Source: Affinundibacterium seohonense
GTDB lineage: Bacteria > Pseudomonadota > Gammaproteobacteria > Burkholderiales > Burkholderiaceae_D
Length of the DNA: 64,000 nt
Assembly: GCF_014284305.1 (NCBI RefSeq)
Contig: NZ_JACOFW010000017.1
Location: 1 to 64,000, forward strand
Reading direction: 5' to 3'
The notes below the pieces were generated by a model. It saw only the letters and a program-made list of their open reading frames with translations, made no database searches and had not been told where the DNA came from. The translations under genes and the position numbers were made by a program. Below, piece after piece: positions 48,209 to 57,517 of the stretch (the stretch's first letter is position 1; each line of letters starts with the position of its first letter).

Positions 48209-49454
48209 GCCATTGCCTCCATTGCTTATTGGTTGGTTGCATACGCGGCTTGGGATCGACCACGCTCGGTACACGTAATACAGGAAATTGTTGCGATACC
48301 AAGCGCAGTGCTTGCACCGCTGGACTGGCAAGTAATAACTGGGTGCTGGGGTAGCGCCAGTTTAAGCGGTCTACCATGTCATTGGCTTCGTAGGAAACAT
48401 CACCGAACCCATCGGCATTTCTATCCCAGCCTAAATAATTGCTCCAGTGATTGCCACTTTGAACACCCCATTTTTCGTCTTTCGCACCCACATATCGAAT
48501 CTGCTCACGATTGCCTATGAAATCATTGCCTTCGACTTGATTGCGGGTAGAGCCCGCTGATAGATGCACACCGACGCGATTATCTACCACCAGATTATTT
48601 TTAATGTTGACGTACTCAACATCGTAAATAAATAAGCCTCGGCTATTGCCCGCAATGACGTTGTTTTCGACTAAGGAATCCTGCATGGTACGCAACATGA
48701 TGCCGTGATCAGAGTTCCCCCAAGTACGGTTATTGCGTACCACTTGGTCACGTACTTCCATCAATGCCAGACCACCCCGATTGAAATAACTATCGTTGTC
48801 TTCCCATAAGTTGTAATAAGAATTCATGTAGTGGCTGCCGTAACGGCTGTGATGCAATTTGTTGCCGCGAAAAATGGCATGATGTGAGACGTCGACATAC
48901 AAGGCATCGCGTACAAAACTGATGTTGTTGCCGATGATGCGCGCACCTTTGGTGTTGTAAAGTTGTACGCCATTTCCACGTTGAGATGAATTGTATTCGC
49001 GCTTGCCCGTGATCAAATTGTTTTCTATCAACACATCGTTGGATTTTTCTATCCACAGACCAAACAGGTTGTAAGTGATGTCGCAATTTTTGACGATGGT
49101 GCGGTGCGCGCCGGGAAAAATATAGATACCTGCATTTTGATCTTTCAGGCTGTCGCCGGAGTCTCGTACTATCAATCCTTCAATAACCACGTCGGGTGAG
49201 ACGATACGGATAGTATCGCCACGATTTTCGCCGCTAATCGTGGGACGATTGATTCCTCTTAAGGTCAGTTTTTTATCGATTAAAAAATTACCTTGATACC
49301 GGCCACGCGTGATTTCTATCGTGTCACCAGCTTGCGCTTTCGCAATCGCCTGTTGTAGTGACTCACCTGGTTTTACTAAGATGGTCGCTGCGTCGCCAAA
49401 GGTGGGAACAGCCATCATGCAACCTAGTAGCAATCCCTTTATCGCTGTCATCAT
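48183..49454 (-). CDS. nosD: Periplasmic NosD, CASH-repeat protein for CuZ maturation
   Basis: A 423-residue protein with a signal peptide ending near FGDA, then right-handed beta-helix repeats (NNLITG, NNISF, NNRTWG type) and a final WSNYLGWDRNADGFGD segment. NosD works with NosFY. It starts in the ATGA that overlaps the nosR stop. Confidence 0.93.
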   Translation of the reverse strand: MMTAIKGLLLGCMMAVPTFGDAATILVKPGESLQQAIAKAQAGDTIEITRGRYQGNFLIDKKLTLRGINRPTISGENRGDTIRIVSPDVVIEGLIVRDSGDSLKDQNAGIYIFPGAHRTIVKNCDITYNLFGLWIEKSNDVLIENNLITGKREYNSSQRGNGVQLYNTKGARIIGNNISFVRDALYVDVSHHAIFRGNKLHHSRYGSHYMNSYYNLWEDNDSYFNRGGLALMEVRDQVVRNNRTWGNSDHGIMLRTMQDSLVENNVIAGNSRGLFIYDVEYVNIKNNLVVDNRVGVHLSAGSTRNQVEGNDFIGNREQIRYVGAKDEKWGVQSGNHWSNYLGWDRNADGFGDVSYEANDMVDRLNWRYPSTQLLLASPAVQALRLVSQQFPVLRVPSVVDPKPRMQPTNKQWRQWHGKHYPGQ

Positions 49455-52093
49455 ACGATTAATAAGCCCAGCGTTTTTAGTGATAAAAATAATGCGGCAC
49501 CAATGAGTAAATTTTTAAAACTCACATAACTGATCATGTCCATCACACTGGCGTAACGATAATTGTCCTGCCACCATGGACCATCCTTGACATAACGTTT
49601 TCCTGATAGACGGATCAATACTTCATACACACTCCAGCCGAACCACCAGGCGATAATAGCGGCGGATGAGAGTTGGCCAATCGCCGTTAATATCCAAGCT
49701 AGGCTGGCTGCAATCGCTAGCGCGACGCCAGCGATTTGCAAGCCGCGTTGCGATGACCAGGATTTCGCACTCCAAGGCCAGACATGATCGACAATCTCTA
49801 AGATTATCCAGCGCAATCCAGTGGCGTTCGTCTTATATGCGGGCTTCACGGGGTCAGTTGGCATACGCGGATCGAGGCCAGCTTTGATCGCCTCGGATGC
49901 CGGAGTTGCTGGTATCGGATAAATGGGGATGAAGTAGCCATCTTTGCCTATGGCTTTAATTTCTAAACCTTCTCTGTCGCGTCGTTTGCGTTCTTTAGAT
50001 AGCGGCGGGCAGCCTTTGACGTCGGTGTAAAGCACCATACAGTCTAAGCAGTGCAAACATTCACGGTGATCAATTCGTCCAGCTTTATCAATCGCCAGCG
50101 AACCGCAACCGACTGCGCATGCCTTACAGCTATTGCAGTCTTGTTTGCGTTTCAGACCAAACCAGCGGAAAGTGCTAGGCATAGCTAAGGCGGCTCCCAG
50201 CGGGCAAATGTATTTGCAATAAGGCCGTTCGATGAATAAAGAGATGCCGAGTATGAGTGCGACAAACAATCCATAAGGCCAGGCACGATGCGTTATGCCG
50301 ACTAAGAAAGTTGTTTTGAAAGGTTCAATCTCTGCTAATTTTTCTGCCAAACCCATGGAAAACATCGACACCGCTAATAGTCCAAAAAAGATCCCATATT
50401 TGAGCCACTTTAGCTTGTCATGTACGGCTTGGGGTAAATGAGTTTGAAAACGTTTAAGTCCAATTTTTTCGCCGACTTTGTAGATCGCTTCCGACATCGA
50501 TCCAAATGGACACATCCAGCCGCAGAACAAGCCGCGTCCGAATAAGAACACCGTGATAATGATGAAAATCCAAAAGACAAAAATAAAGGGGTCGGTTAAA
50601 AACAGTGACCAAGTCCATTGAAATAATAGCGAGTGAAACCAGGTCAGCACTTGCGTAATCGAGGGTTGTGCCATCACGCCAAAACCCACAAAAGTGATAC
50701 TCAAGATCCAGGCGCTGTATTTGAAAATATTTACCGGCCATTTGTTTTTGTGATTCGACATACGTGTCAGTTTTTCTCGACAGGCATAGGCGATGGTGAC
50801 GACGATCAATAAGAGACAAAACAAGCCTATTTCTATAGCACGTGATTTCCAGATGCGAACATAGGGTGCTGCTGCTTCTTCGACCACTGGTCTACCGCCC
50901 TGTAATAGCTCGTCAGCTAACCAATATTTAGCATCAAAACTGGCGAAACTGCGTGTGCCCGTGGCACGGTCAACCCGATTGCCGAGGAAAGATAATTTCC
51001 ATGGATAGGCAGTTGAAAACGCTTTGGAGCGAATGATGAAAATGGCGGATTCGTTGTAAGTCGGCGCGCCATCGGCGACGATGCCATAGAGATTGAGATA
51101 ATCGAGATCGCGGAAGGTATACGAGTCTGCATCTTGTTTTACTTGTATTCGGTCGTACATGCCACCACGCACAAATCCTGAGCCTTTGAAGGATTCTATG
51201 CCATCGGTGCGGATGATGAACAACGCGTGTTCGTCGGGCTTTAGCTGAGAACGTAAATTATTGAAACTGTTTTCCCCCAACAGGCTGATGCCAACATCTG
51301 GGTGATTCAGATCACCAAACCACAGTTCGATAAAAGGTACGACATTTTTTTCTAAGCCCACTTGTTCTGGTTTAACTAGCAGGCGTTGTACACTGCCTTG
51401 TTTGACCAACTCGGCCCATGTTAGACGGCGGCCGCTAAGCACATATTTTGCAGGTTCACGTACCGTCGGTGCGACGATACCAGTCTGTCTGGCGATCGCC
51501 ATGCCAGAAGTCATCATGACCTGGTTTTGCACGATAACGGTGACGGTCGCGCCAGAGATGGCGTCCACACCCAACACGCCTTCGTCAGGGCGGGATTGAC
51601 CCACCTCAATTTTATCGGTGACCGATTTACCAAGATATTGTTTATTGAAATTAAGCAGAGCTGATTCGGGGATGCCCAACAAAAGAATCGGTTCAGAGTG
51701 TTTGAGCACTTTGATCCCAACGAAGCGGCCTTTGAGATCCATGCCCATCAGTGTCACGACAGGTTTGCCAGAATAGGCTGGGGTGTCGGTAATGTCGGTT
51801 GAGAGCATGACATAACCAAGCAAGTTTTTTTTGCCAGCGATGGGGTCGCCATAGGCTTCTACGTAAGGCGGCTGTCCCATGCGTTCTGAAAAGCTTTTCG
51901 CGCCAGGAAATACATCGGTGCAAGCAACTAATGCACACATGTTTTTGGCAGTTTTGAGTTCTGCTGGCAAAGCCGCTTCATACGCGCTCGATCGCGCAAT
52001 CGCCGGATTGATGATGCAGCTTAGCAGTAACAGAAAAAATGCGACCAGGTAGAAATCTACACTAGTCGCCAAGTTTTTACGCATTAAAGACAT
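49451..52093 (-). CDS. nosR: NosR, flavoprotein and iron-sulfur membrane protein
   Basis: An 880-residue protein. After the signal it has a periplasmic FMN-binding domain (flavinylation motif SGAT in DAISGATVTV), membrane helices, two CxxxCP motifs (CGWMCPFG; CKYICPLGA), and two [4Fe-4S] sets (CNSCKACAVGC; CLHCLDCM). It transfers electrons to NosZ and is needed for its expression. The protein is longer than the usual 720-750 residues because of a C-terminal extension with extra helices (WIILEIVDHVWPW ... SFKNLLIGAALFL). ApbE encoded at 54955 should add the FMN. Confidence 0.93.
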   Translation of the reverse strand: MSLMRKNLATSVDFYLVAFFLLLLSCIINPAIARSSAYEAALPAELKTAKNMCALVACTDVFPGAKSFSERMGQPPYVEAYGDPIAGKKNLLGYVMLSTDITDTPAYSGKPVVTLMGMDLKGRFVGIKVLKHSEPILLLGIPESALLNFNKQYLGKSVTDKIEVGQSRPDEGVLGVDAISGATVTVIVQNQVMMTSGMAIARQTGIVAPTVREPAKYVLSGRRLTWAELVKQGSVQRLLVKPEQVGLEKNVVPFIELWFGDLNHPDVGISLLGENSFNNLRSQLKPDEHALFIIRTDGIESFKGSGFVRGGMYDRIQVKQDADSYTFRDLDYLNLYGIVADGAPTYNESAIFIIRSKAFSTAYPWKLSFLGNRVDRATGTRSFASFDAKYWLADELLQGGRPVVEEAAAPYVRIWKSRAIEIGLFCLLLIVVTIAYACREKLTRMSNHKNKWPVNIFKYSAWILSITFVGFGVMAQPSITQVLTWFHSLLFQWTWSLFLTDPFIFVFWIFIIITVFLFGRGLFCGWMCPFGSMSEAIYKVGEKIGLKRFQTHLPQAVHDKLKWLKYGIFFGLLAVSMFSMGLAEKLAEIEPFKTTFLVGITHRAWPYGLFVALILGISLFIERPYCKYICPLGAALAMPSTFRWFGLKRKQDCNSCKACAVGCGSLAIDKAGRIDHRECLHCLDCMVLYTDVKGCPPLSKERKRRDREGLEIKAIGKDGYFIPIYPIPATPASEAIKAGLDPRMPTDPVKPAYKTNATGLRWIILEIVDHVWPWSAKSWSSQRGLQIAGVALAIAASLAWILTAIGQLSSAAIIAWWFGWSVYEVLIRLSGKRYVKDGPWWQDNYRYASVMDMISYVSFKNLLIGAALFLSLKTLGLLIV

Positions 52094-52210
52094 TTTTATT
52101 CCTACTTATTACTACTTGCTTATTACTACTTGGCGAGACATTTTAAAATGCCTCACTGGGATGGTGGCGCCCAGAAAAATCCAGACGCCACCGGAGCTGC
52201 AACTACCGGG

Positions 52211-54130
52211 TTAGGCTTCCACGATCATGCGAGTGCGCATTTCCAAATGCAAGGCGTGGCAGAAATGTGTGCAATAACACCAGTACACGCCTGGATTGCC
52301 AGCGATGAACGTGACAGAGGCAGTTTCTTGTGGATTGACAATGAAATTGACGTTGTGGTTGGGAATAGCGAAGCCGTGTGTCAAATCTTCGATTTTGTCC
52401 AAGTTGGTCAAAATCAAAGTAACTTCATCACCTTTCTTAACGGTGAATTCACGCAGGCTAAATGCTGGTGCCTGCGATGTCATTTTGACGGTCACTTTTT
52501 TGCCGTTACGTACAACGCCAGACTCTTTTGGATCTTTAATAGCATTTGGGAAGTCGTTCAAATCATAGACTTGCTTTGGACGAACCAAGTCACGTTTGAA
52601 GATGATGAAATCATGTGGCTCGCCGCGTACTGGGTGATCTGCCATCAAAACCATTTTTTCACCAGAGATGTCGATCATTTGCTCATTTTCTGGATGCAAA
52701 GGGCCTACTGGCAAGAAGCGATCTTTGGAGAATTTACAACCAACGGCAAGGTATTTACCGTCAGCCGCTTTGGTTTCGGATTGTGATGCGTTCAAGTGAC
52801 CTGGTTGATACTGTACATCGAGGCGATCCACGACATATTTTGCAGTCTTGTCGCCAGCGTGGAACTTGATCGCAGCTTCGACATTCCATTTCACTACTTG
52901 GCTGTCAAGGAACAAAGTGGTGAACGCATTGCCGCGACCATCAAAGGCTGTGTGCAAAGGACCCAGACCGAGTTCAACTTCCGCCACAATTGCTGCATCT
53001 AATTTTTCCAGCTTACCGTCAAACCAGTCCAACACTTTGGATAGATCAATGACAGTGCCAGTAGGGGAGAGTTTGCCTGCACAAATGAAATATTTTCCAT
53101 CTGGACTCGCGTTAACACCATGCGGATTTTTTGGCACAGATACATAAGCGGTGAGGGCGGTTTTTGGATCTTTGTTGGCTTCGTGCGTGCCATCCACTAC
53201 AGGTACTTTGGAGTCGCCAATGGTTTTGAATTTTCCTGCTTTGACCGCTGCTTCAATACGTGCCACGTTATAGAACAGACAGGCATCACGTTCGGACGAC
53301 ATCATGTCTTCATAGTGTGCACCCATTTCAGTGTTGTACTGATTAGTCGCGGCTAATTTTCCGTCGTAGGAAGTTGCTACCAAATCGCAATTGCCGTCGA
53401 TCAGCACTTGCCAACGCACTTCCATCGTTTCGGCATCGACGCAGCTAAACATAGAGCGATATTTGCTGCTGTCTGCACTACCTGCATTTGGCAAAGGAGT
53501 CGCAAATTCACCGCCGCAGAAAACACGGGTGGTGTAGTTGATTTTCTCATCAACCGGATCACGTTTGTCTGGGAAAATACCGTGGAAACCCTGAACATTC
53601 GGCAATTGTGTGATTTTGTCGCAGACGAAGTAATCAAGACGAACACGCGCGATACGGCTATTGATTTTGTCATTGATCCAAGCGTAACGACCATCGTAGT
53701 TACCGTCTTTGTAGGAAGCGTGAGTATGATGCGTATCTGCTACGGTGTACTTTAGGCTACCGTCAGCTTTAGTGCCCATGACCTTTTTAGATTCGTTGGT
53801 AACACCCCAACCAACCAATGCATCCGGTACGAAGCAGGGAATGCGATGGATCTCGCGACCAGAAGGAAGGCCCAGTACACGCATGTCGCCAGTATGACCG
53901 CCACTCCACAGACCGTAATAGGTGTCTAGTTCGCCAGGTTTTAAATGTGGTGCATTGCTACTTGCATGACTGCCACCAGCTGAGGCGGAAGCAGAGGGGA
54001 TCGCCCCGGCTGTACCAGGTTTTTCGTTACATGCGACCAATGTTCCTATGCTTGCAATCGCGGCGGTATTGAGAAATCTGCGGCGACCTAAAGCAGGTGC
54101 TTCGGTTTCTTTGATTTTGTCTTGACTCAT
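52211..54130 (-). CDS. nosZ: Nitrous-oxide reductase, clade I (Tat-exported)
   Basis: A 639-residue multicopper enzyme with a Tat signal (GRRRFLNTAAIAS). The CuZ His ligands appear in DTHHTHASYKDGNYDG, and the CuA site lies at the C-terminus with Cys620, Cys624, His628 and Met631 in CTHFCHALHLEM. The residue between the cysteines that is usually Trp is His622 here, and an extra Cys618 lies nearby. It reduces N2O to N2 in the periplasm. It precedes nosR by 117 bases and has an FNR-like box upstream. Confidence 0.95.
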   Translation of the reverse strand: MSQDKIKETEAPALGRRRFLNTAAIASIGTLVACNEKPGTAGAIPSASASAGGSHASSNAPHLKPGELDTYYGLWSGGHTGDMRVLGLPSGREIHRIPCFVPDALVGWGVTNESKKVMGTKADGSLKYTVADTHHTHASYKDGNYDGRYAWINDKINSRIARVRLDYFVCDKITQLPNVQGFHGIFPDKRDPVDEKINYTTRVFCGGEFATPLPNAGSADSSKYRSMFSCVDAETMEVRWQVLIDGNCDLVATSYDGKLAATNQYNTEMGAHYEDMMSSERDACLFYNVARIEAAVKAGKFKTIGDSKVPVVDGTHEANKDPKTALTAYVSVPKNPHGVNASPDGKYFICAGKLSPTGTVIDLSKVLDWFDGKLEKLDAAIVAEVELGLGPLHTAFDGRGNAFTTLFLDSQVVKWNVEAAIKFHAGDKTAKYVVDRLDVQYQPGHLNASQSETKAADGKYLAVGCKFSKDRFLPVGPLHPENEQMIDISGEKMVLMADHPVRGEPHDFIIFKRDLVRPKQVYDLNDFPNAIKDPKESGVVRNGKKVTVKMTSQAPAFSLREFTVKKGDEVTLILTNLDKIEDLTHGFAIPNHNVNFIVNPQETASVTFIAGNPGVYWCYCTHFCHALHLEMRTRMIVEA

Positions 54131-54227
54131 GATGTGATCCTTATTGGCTGGCCGTGGTTAATAGATACTAGATAGATGCTAGATATGACAACGGTTGCCA
54201 TGATGCAAGGTTTTCTTGAAAATTAAA

Positions 54228-54241
54228 TTGATGCTGGTCAA
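54228..54241. promoter_or_regulatory. FNR/DNR-type box between nosZ and cytochrome c genes
   Basis: TTGATgctgGTCAA differs from TTGAT-N4-ATCAA at one base. Its centre is 104 bases from the nosZ ATG, which would place a class II start (41.5 bases away) near 54193 and a 63-base leader. It fits anaerobic activation of nosZ and perhaps of the divergent cytochrome gene. Confidence 0.7.
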
Positions 54242-54410
54242 GAAAAAAAGGCAGAATAATTGTTTGTGACGCATGTTTGTTTTAGCGCAACTTACAATAG
54301 GTGGGGCGATTTTTGTCGAATGTTATTGAATATAATCATGCTCATGCGTGTCGCCAATCTTCCGTCTTTCGTCTCTGGTTTTTTTATACCTTACTCATTC
54401 AAGGAAAAAC

Positions 54411-54806
54411 ATGAAATTATCTACTCAATTGTTGAGTGCGCTCACTCTGGCAAGTCTGGCTTTAATCAGCGGCTGCAATAAAAAAGAAGCAGAGGCGCCA
54501 ATTGCTTCCGCTAGCGCTGTAGTGGCTGCCGCTGCGCCCGCTGCTGCAGAAAATGTGATTGGTAAAACGACTTATGGAAAAACTTGCTCTATGTGTCATG
54601 CGGCCAATGTGGCTGGTGCGCCAAAACCAGGTGATAAGGCGGACTGGTCACCACGCATTGCCCAGGGAATGGATGTCTTGTATAAGCATGCTTTAGAAGG
54701 ATATACCGGTGCGAAAGGGCAGATGCCTGCGCGCGGAGGTGCGGCAAATTTGAGCGATGACGATGTGAAAGCAACGGTCGACTATATGGTTGCTCAGTCT
54801 CGCTGA
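54411..54806 (+). CDS. Small c-type cytochrome lipoprotein (cytochrome c5-like)
   Basis: About 131 residues from ATG 54411, with AAGGAA before it. It has a lipobox (LISGCNK), an alanine-rich linker, a single haem site CSMCH and an axial Met in GQMPARGG. It faces the periplasm and probably carries electrons to NosZ, being divergent from nosZ. An upstream frame start at 54348 would destroy the signal peptide. Confidence 0.88.
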   Translation: MKLSTQLLSALTLASLALISGCNKKEAEAPIASASAVVAAAAPAAAENVIGKTTYGKTCSMCHAANVAGAPKPGDKADWSPRIAQGMDVLYKHALEGYTGAKGQMPARGGAANLSDDDVKATVDYMVAQSR

Positions 54807-54954
54807 TCTCTGTTGAATTAAATGACGTAATTTTGGGTTTATGCATGTTGTGTGTGGTGAAAATTTGCTGCACACCTAGTGCTTGAGTCAGCGCACATAA
54901 CTGAAATAGTTTTGTGAGAAGTTTGCCCTCTCTTTGTGAAGAAGATTTCAATTC

Positions 54955-55986
54955 ATGACTACTTTATCTGCCAAACTAGCATCGCCTAAACGCCGCCAAC
55001 TGGCGATCGGTCTTCCTTTGTTTGCTTGTGGTTTGTTGATTGCTCCGGTGCAGGCAAAATCTGATATACACCAATTTTCCAAAACAATGATGGGCACCCG
55101 CCTTGATCTGACTTTGCAAGGTGCAGATGCAAGTTTGATGAAAACTGCTGCGGTTGCAGCTTTGAGCGAAATGGCACGGCTCGCTGATATGATGAGCCGC
55201 TACCGCAGTGATAGCGAGCTTAACGCCATTAATTTGGCTGCAGGCTTGCAAGCGGTGCAGGTATCGGCTGAATTATTGGAAGTACTTGAGATGGCACAGC
55301 GTGTCACGAAAATGAGTAAGGGAGCCTTTGACGTTACCGTTGGTGCGTTACGTGATTGGAACTTTGATGCGGCGTCTCCTTCCATCGCTAGTGCCCAGCA
55401 AATTGCGTCACAATTGCCGCTAATTGGCGCCAAGGGCTTAATTCTTAACGCTCGTAAAAGAACTGCTTTCCTTAGTCAACGAGGTATGCGGCTCGATTTG
55501 GGAGGTATCGCCAAATTACCGATTATGAAGGCGGGCATGCGTCAACTTCTCGCACATGGTGTGGTCAATGCCATGATCAATGGTGGTGGAGATGTGCTGG
55601 TGAACGGCCAACTGAATGGACGAGATTGGCGAGTTGGTTTGCGTGATCCGCGTCAACCTGATCAGTTACTCGGCGTGGTGGCATTGAACAAAGGTTTTGT
55701 TGCTTCGTCAGGCGACTACGAACGATATGTCATGCACGAGGGACAACGCTTGCATCACATACTTGATCCCAAAACAGGTTACCCGACCAAAGGGCCGCAT
55801 GGCGTAACATTAATTAGCGATAATCTCGAAGCGATTAATGGTCTGGGGGCGGCCATTATGGTGGCCGGCGCACAATCTGGTCGCACCAGACTTCAGCAGA
55901 TGAGCGATGTGGATGCATTGATCGTCGATGCCAACAATCAACTCTGGACATCATCTGGAATGGCGCGTCGCTTGGTACGTAGCTAA
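54955..55986 (+). CDS. apbE: FAD:protein FMN transferase, NosX/ApbE type
   Basis: A 343-residue protein with an RR-containing export signal (KRRQLAIGLPLFACGLL). Family signatures are TMMGTRLDLTL near the start, YRSDSELNAIN, the GG pair in RLDLGGIAK and the metal-binding end region HHILDPKTGYPT. It covalently attaches FMN to NosR (SGAT motif) in the periplasm; nosX is the name used in nos clusters. It lies 148 bases after the cytochrome gene. Confidence 0.9.
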   Translation: MTTLSAKLASPKRRQLAIGLPLFACGLLIAPVQAKSDIHQFSKTMMGTRLDLTLQGADASLMKTAAVAALSEMARLADMMSRYRSDSELNAINLAAGLQAVQVSAELLEVLEMAQRVTKMSKGAFDVTVGALRDWNFDAASPSIASAQQIASQLPLIGAKGLILNARKRTAFLSQRGMRLDLGGIAKLPIMKAGMRQLLAHGVVNAMINGGGDVLVNGQLNGRDWRVGLRDPRQPDQLLGVVALNKGFVASSGDYERYVMHEGQRLHHILDPKTGYPTKGPHGVTLISDNLEAINGLGAAIMVAGAQSGRTRLQQMSDVDALIVDANNQLWTSSGMARRLVRS

Positions 55987-56035
55987 GCTGACGATTGACC
56001 TTTGTTTGACCTTCCTCAGCTACACTTTGAGGCGA

Positions 56036-57190
56036 CTAACGCGATAGCAAAATACTGACCGCATTCCCGCCAAAACCAACCGCATTCACCAGAACTTTTC
56101 GAATGTGTTTGCGAGGTGTTGGTATCGGAATATATGGCACAGGTATAAAATGTTGATGCTGGAGCATGAGTACAGCCATATGCAAACTTAGTATGCCCGA
56201 GGCACCAAGGGTATGCCCAATTTTCCACTTATTTGTCGTGCACATTGGTTTCTCGTGTGAGAAAACTTGTTGAATCGCTTGCCACTCGTAGAGATCGCCT
56301 TTGATTGTTCCTGGCGCATGCATCACGATGACATCTATCTCGCTAGGATCTGTATCTCCGATTGCCATTCGCATCGATTTTTGAAAGCAAATTGCGGCCT
56401 CAGACATGCCAGTGCTAGTGAACGCATCATCGGTTGCGTAACCGACTTCATCAATGTACGCTATCGCAATCGCTTCTGGGTTAATGTCTAAGCAGGCGAC
56501 ACCCGCAGCTTCACCTAACACCATGCTGTTATACGTTTTTGTCAGATCCAAGGCGCGGCACGGATATTCCGCATCATCCTTCGCATAAATCTTCAAAGCT
56601 TGCATCTGATGCAAAGTAAACGACGTGAGTGCAGCTTCGCTACCGCCCGCAAGAAATCGGGTCTCCATGCCAGAACGCAGCCACGCGACCGCATTCAATA
56701 TGGCATGCAGAGAGGTGGAGCAGGTGACCGATAACGAAGTGCTAGGTCCCGTTGCTTTAAGATCTCTGGCAACTGAACTAGCTAGATTGCCTAGCGTGGT
56801 CGTTGGTGAGGTATGAGGAGAAACAGTCCCTCCGTCTAAAAATGTCCTGTGATATGTCTCCAATTGTTGTGTCGCTCCTCTTGATGAGCCGAGAAAGACG
56901 CCGAATTGGCGATCATTTCCCCACTTCGCTTGCTCTATTGCCTGACGTGCGACCCACATGGCATTGATAACACTCGCATCAAGATGTTGGTACTGTGTAT
57001 TTTCTGTACGAATTGATTGTAGTTGCGTTTGTAAATCATCAGGAATACTAGCCACGAATTGTGTTTCACCGTTGATTAACTTCTTTTGAATATGAGTTTG
57101 TGAATTTTGATAATGACGCCAAATTTCCTCTGGATTTGATCCAAGCGCAGAAATGGTATTGAGTGCGGTGATGGCAATTCTTGATTTCAT
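56036..57190 (-). CDS. Orphan beta-ketoacyl synthase (KAS I/II family)
   Basis: About 384 residues from ATG 57190. The catalytic residues are readable: Cys157 in SVTCSTSLHA, His291 in VMHAPGTIKGD and His326 in KWKIGHTLGASG, so the enzyme should be active. No ACP, ketoreductase or acyltransferase gene is adjacent, unlike normal fatty-acid or aryl-polyene clusters. It converges with apbE. Whether it acts in lipid or a secondary pathway is unclear. Confidence 0.85.
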   Translation of the reverse strand: MKSRIAITALNTISALGSNPEEIWRHYQNSQTHIQKKLINGETQFVASIPDDLQTQLQSIRTENTQYQHLDASVINAMWVARQAIEQAKWGNDRQFGVFLGSSRGATQQLETYHRTFLDGGTVSPHTSPTTTLGNLASSVARDLKATGPSTSLSVTCSTSLHAILNAVAWLRSGMETRFLAGGSEAALTSFTLHQMQALKIYAKDDAEYPCRALDLTKTYNSMVLGEAAGVACLDINPEAIAIAYIDEVGYATDDAFTSTGMSEAAICFQKSMRMAIGDTDPSEIDVIVMHAPGTIKGDLYEWQAIQQVFSHEKPMCTTNKWKIGHTLGASGILSLHMAVLMLQHQHFIPVPYIPIPTPRKHIRKVLVNAVGFGGNAVSILLSR

Positions 57191-57439
57191 ATATAAGTTT
57201 GGGAAAGATAAAAGCAAATGCAATCAAGTCGCTCATTGCACAAACTTGAATGTAAAAAAAACGAACTCTAGTGGCTTGCACGTATGACTGCAAGATAAGA
57301 GAGGTAAAAGCTTTACTCTCATCAAGAAAGCTTGTCATAAGAACGGAGAGAGAATGATTTACTAGCCGTTGCGATCCCAATTGCGATCGCCACGCGAGCA
57401 TAAAAAAACGAAATAAGACTTATTCGACGTTTGATTTTA

Positions 57440-57453
57440 TTGATCTAAGGCAA
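57440..57453 (+). promoter_or_regulatory. FNR/DNR-like site upstream of HPP gene
   Basis: TTGATctaaGGCAA matches the FNR consensus at eight of ten positions. It shares the extended pattern ATTGAyCTAAGrCAArG with a site before ubiU at 58975. It lies 65 bases before the ATG. Confidence 0.4.
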
Positions 57454-57517
57454 GGAAGCGACTTGGAGATAAGGCGAAACCAGTGGAATATTAAGTTTCT
57501 TTCCAGTTGACGTACTG

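Noticed and set aside
52115-52150. AT-rich palindrome GAGACATTTTAAAATGCCTC between nosR and nosZ
   Set aside because: No loop and no T-run; too weak to call a terminator.
52130-52786. 218-codon plus-strand frame opposite nosZ
   Set aside because: Shadow of the nosZ 3' end on the other strand.
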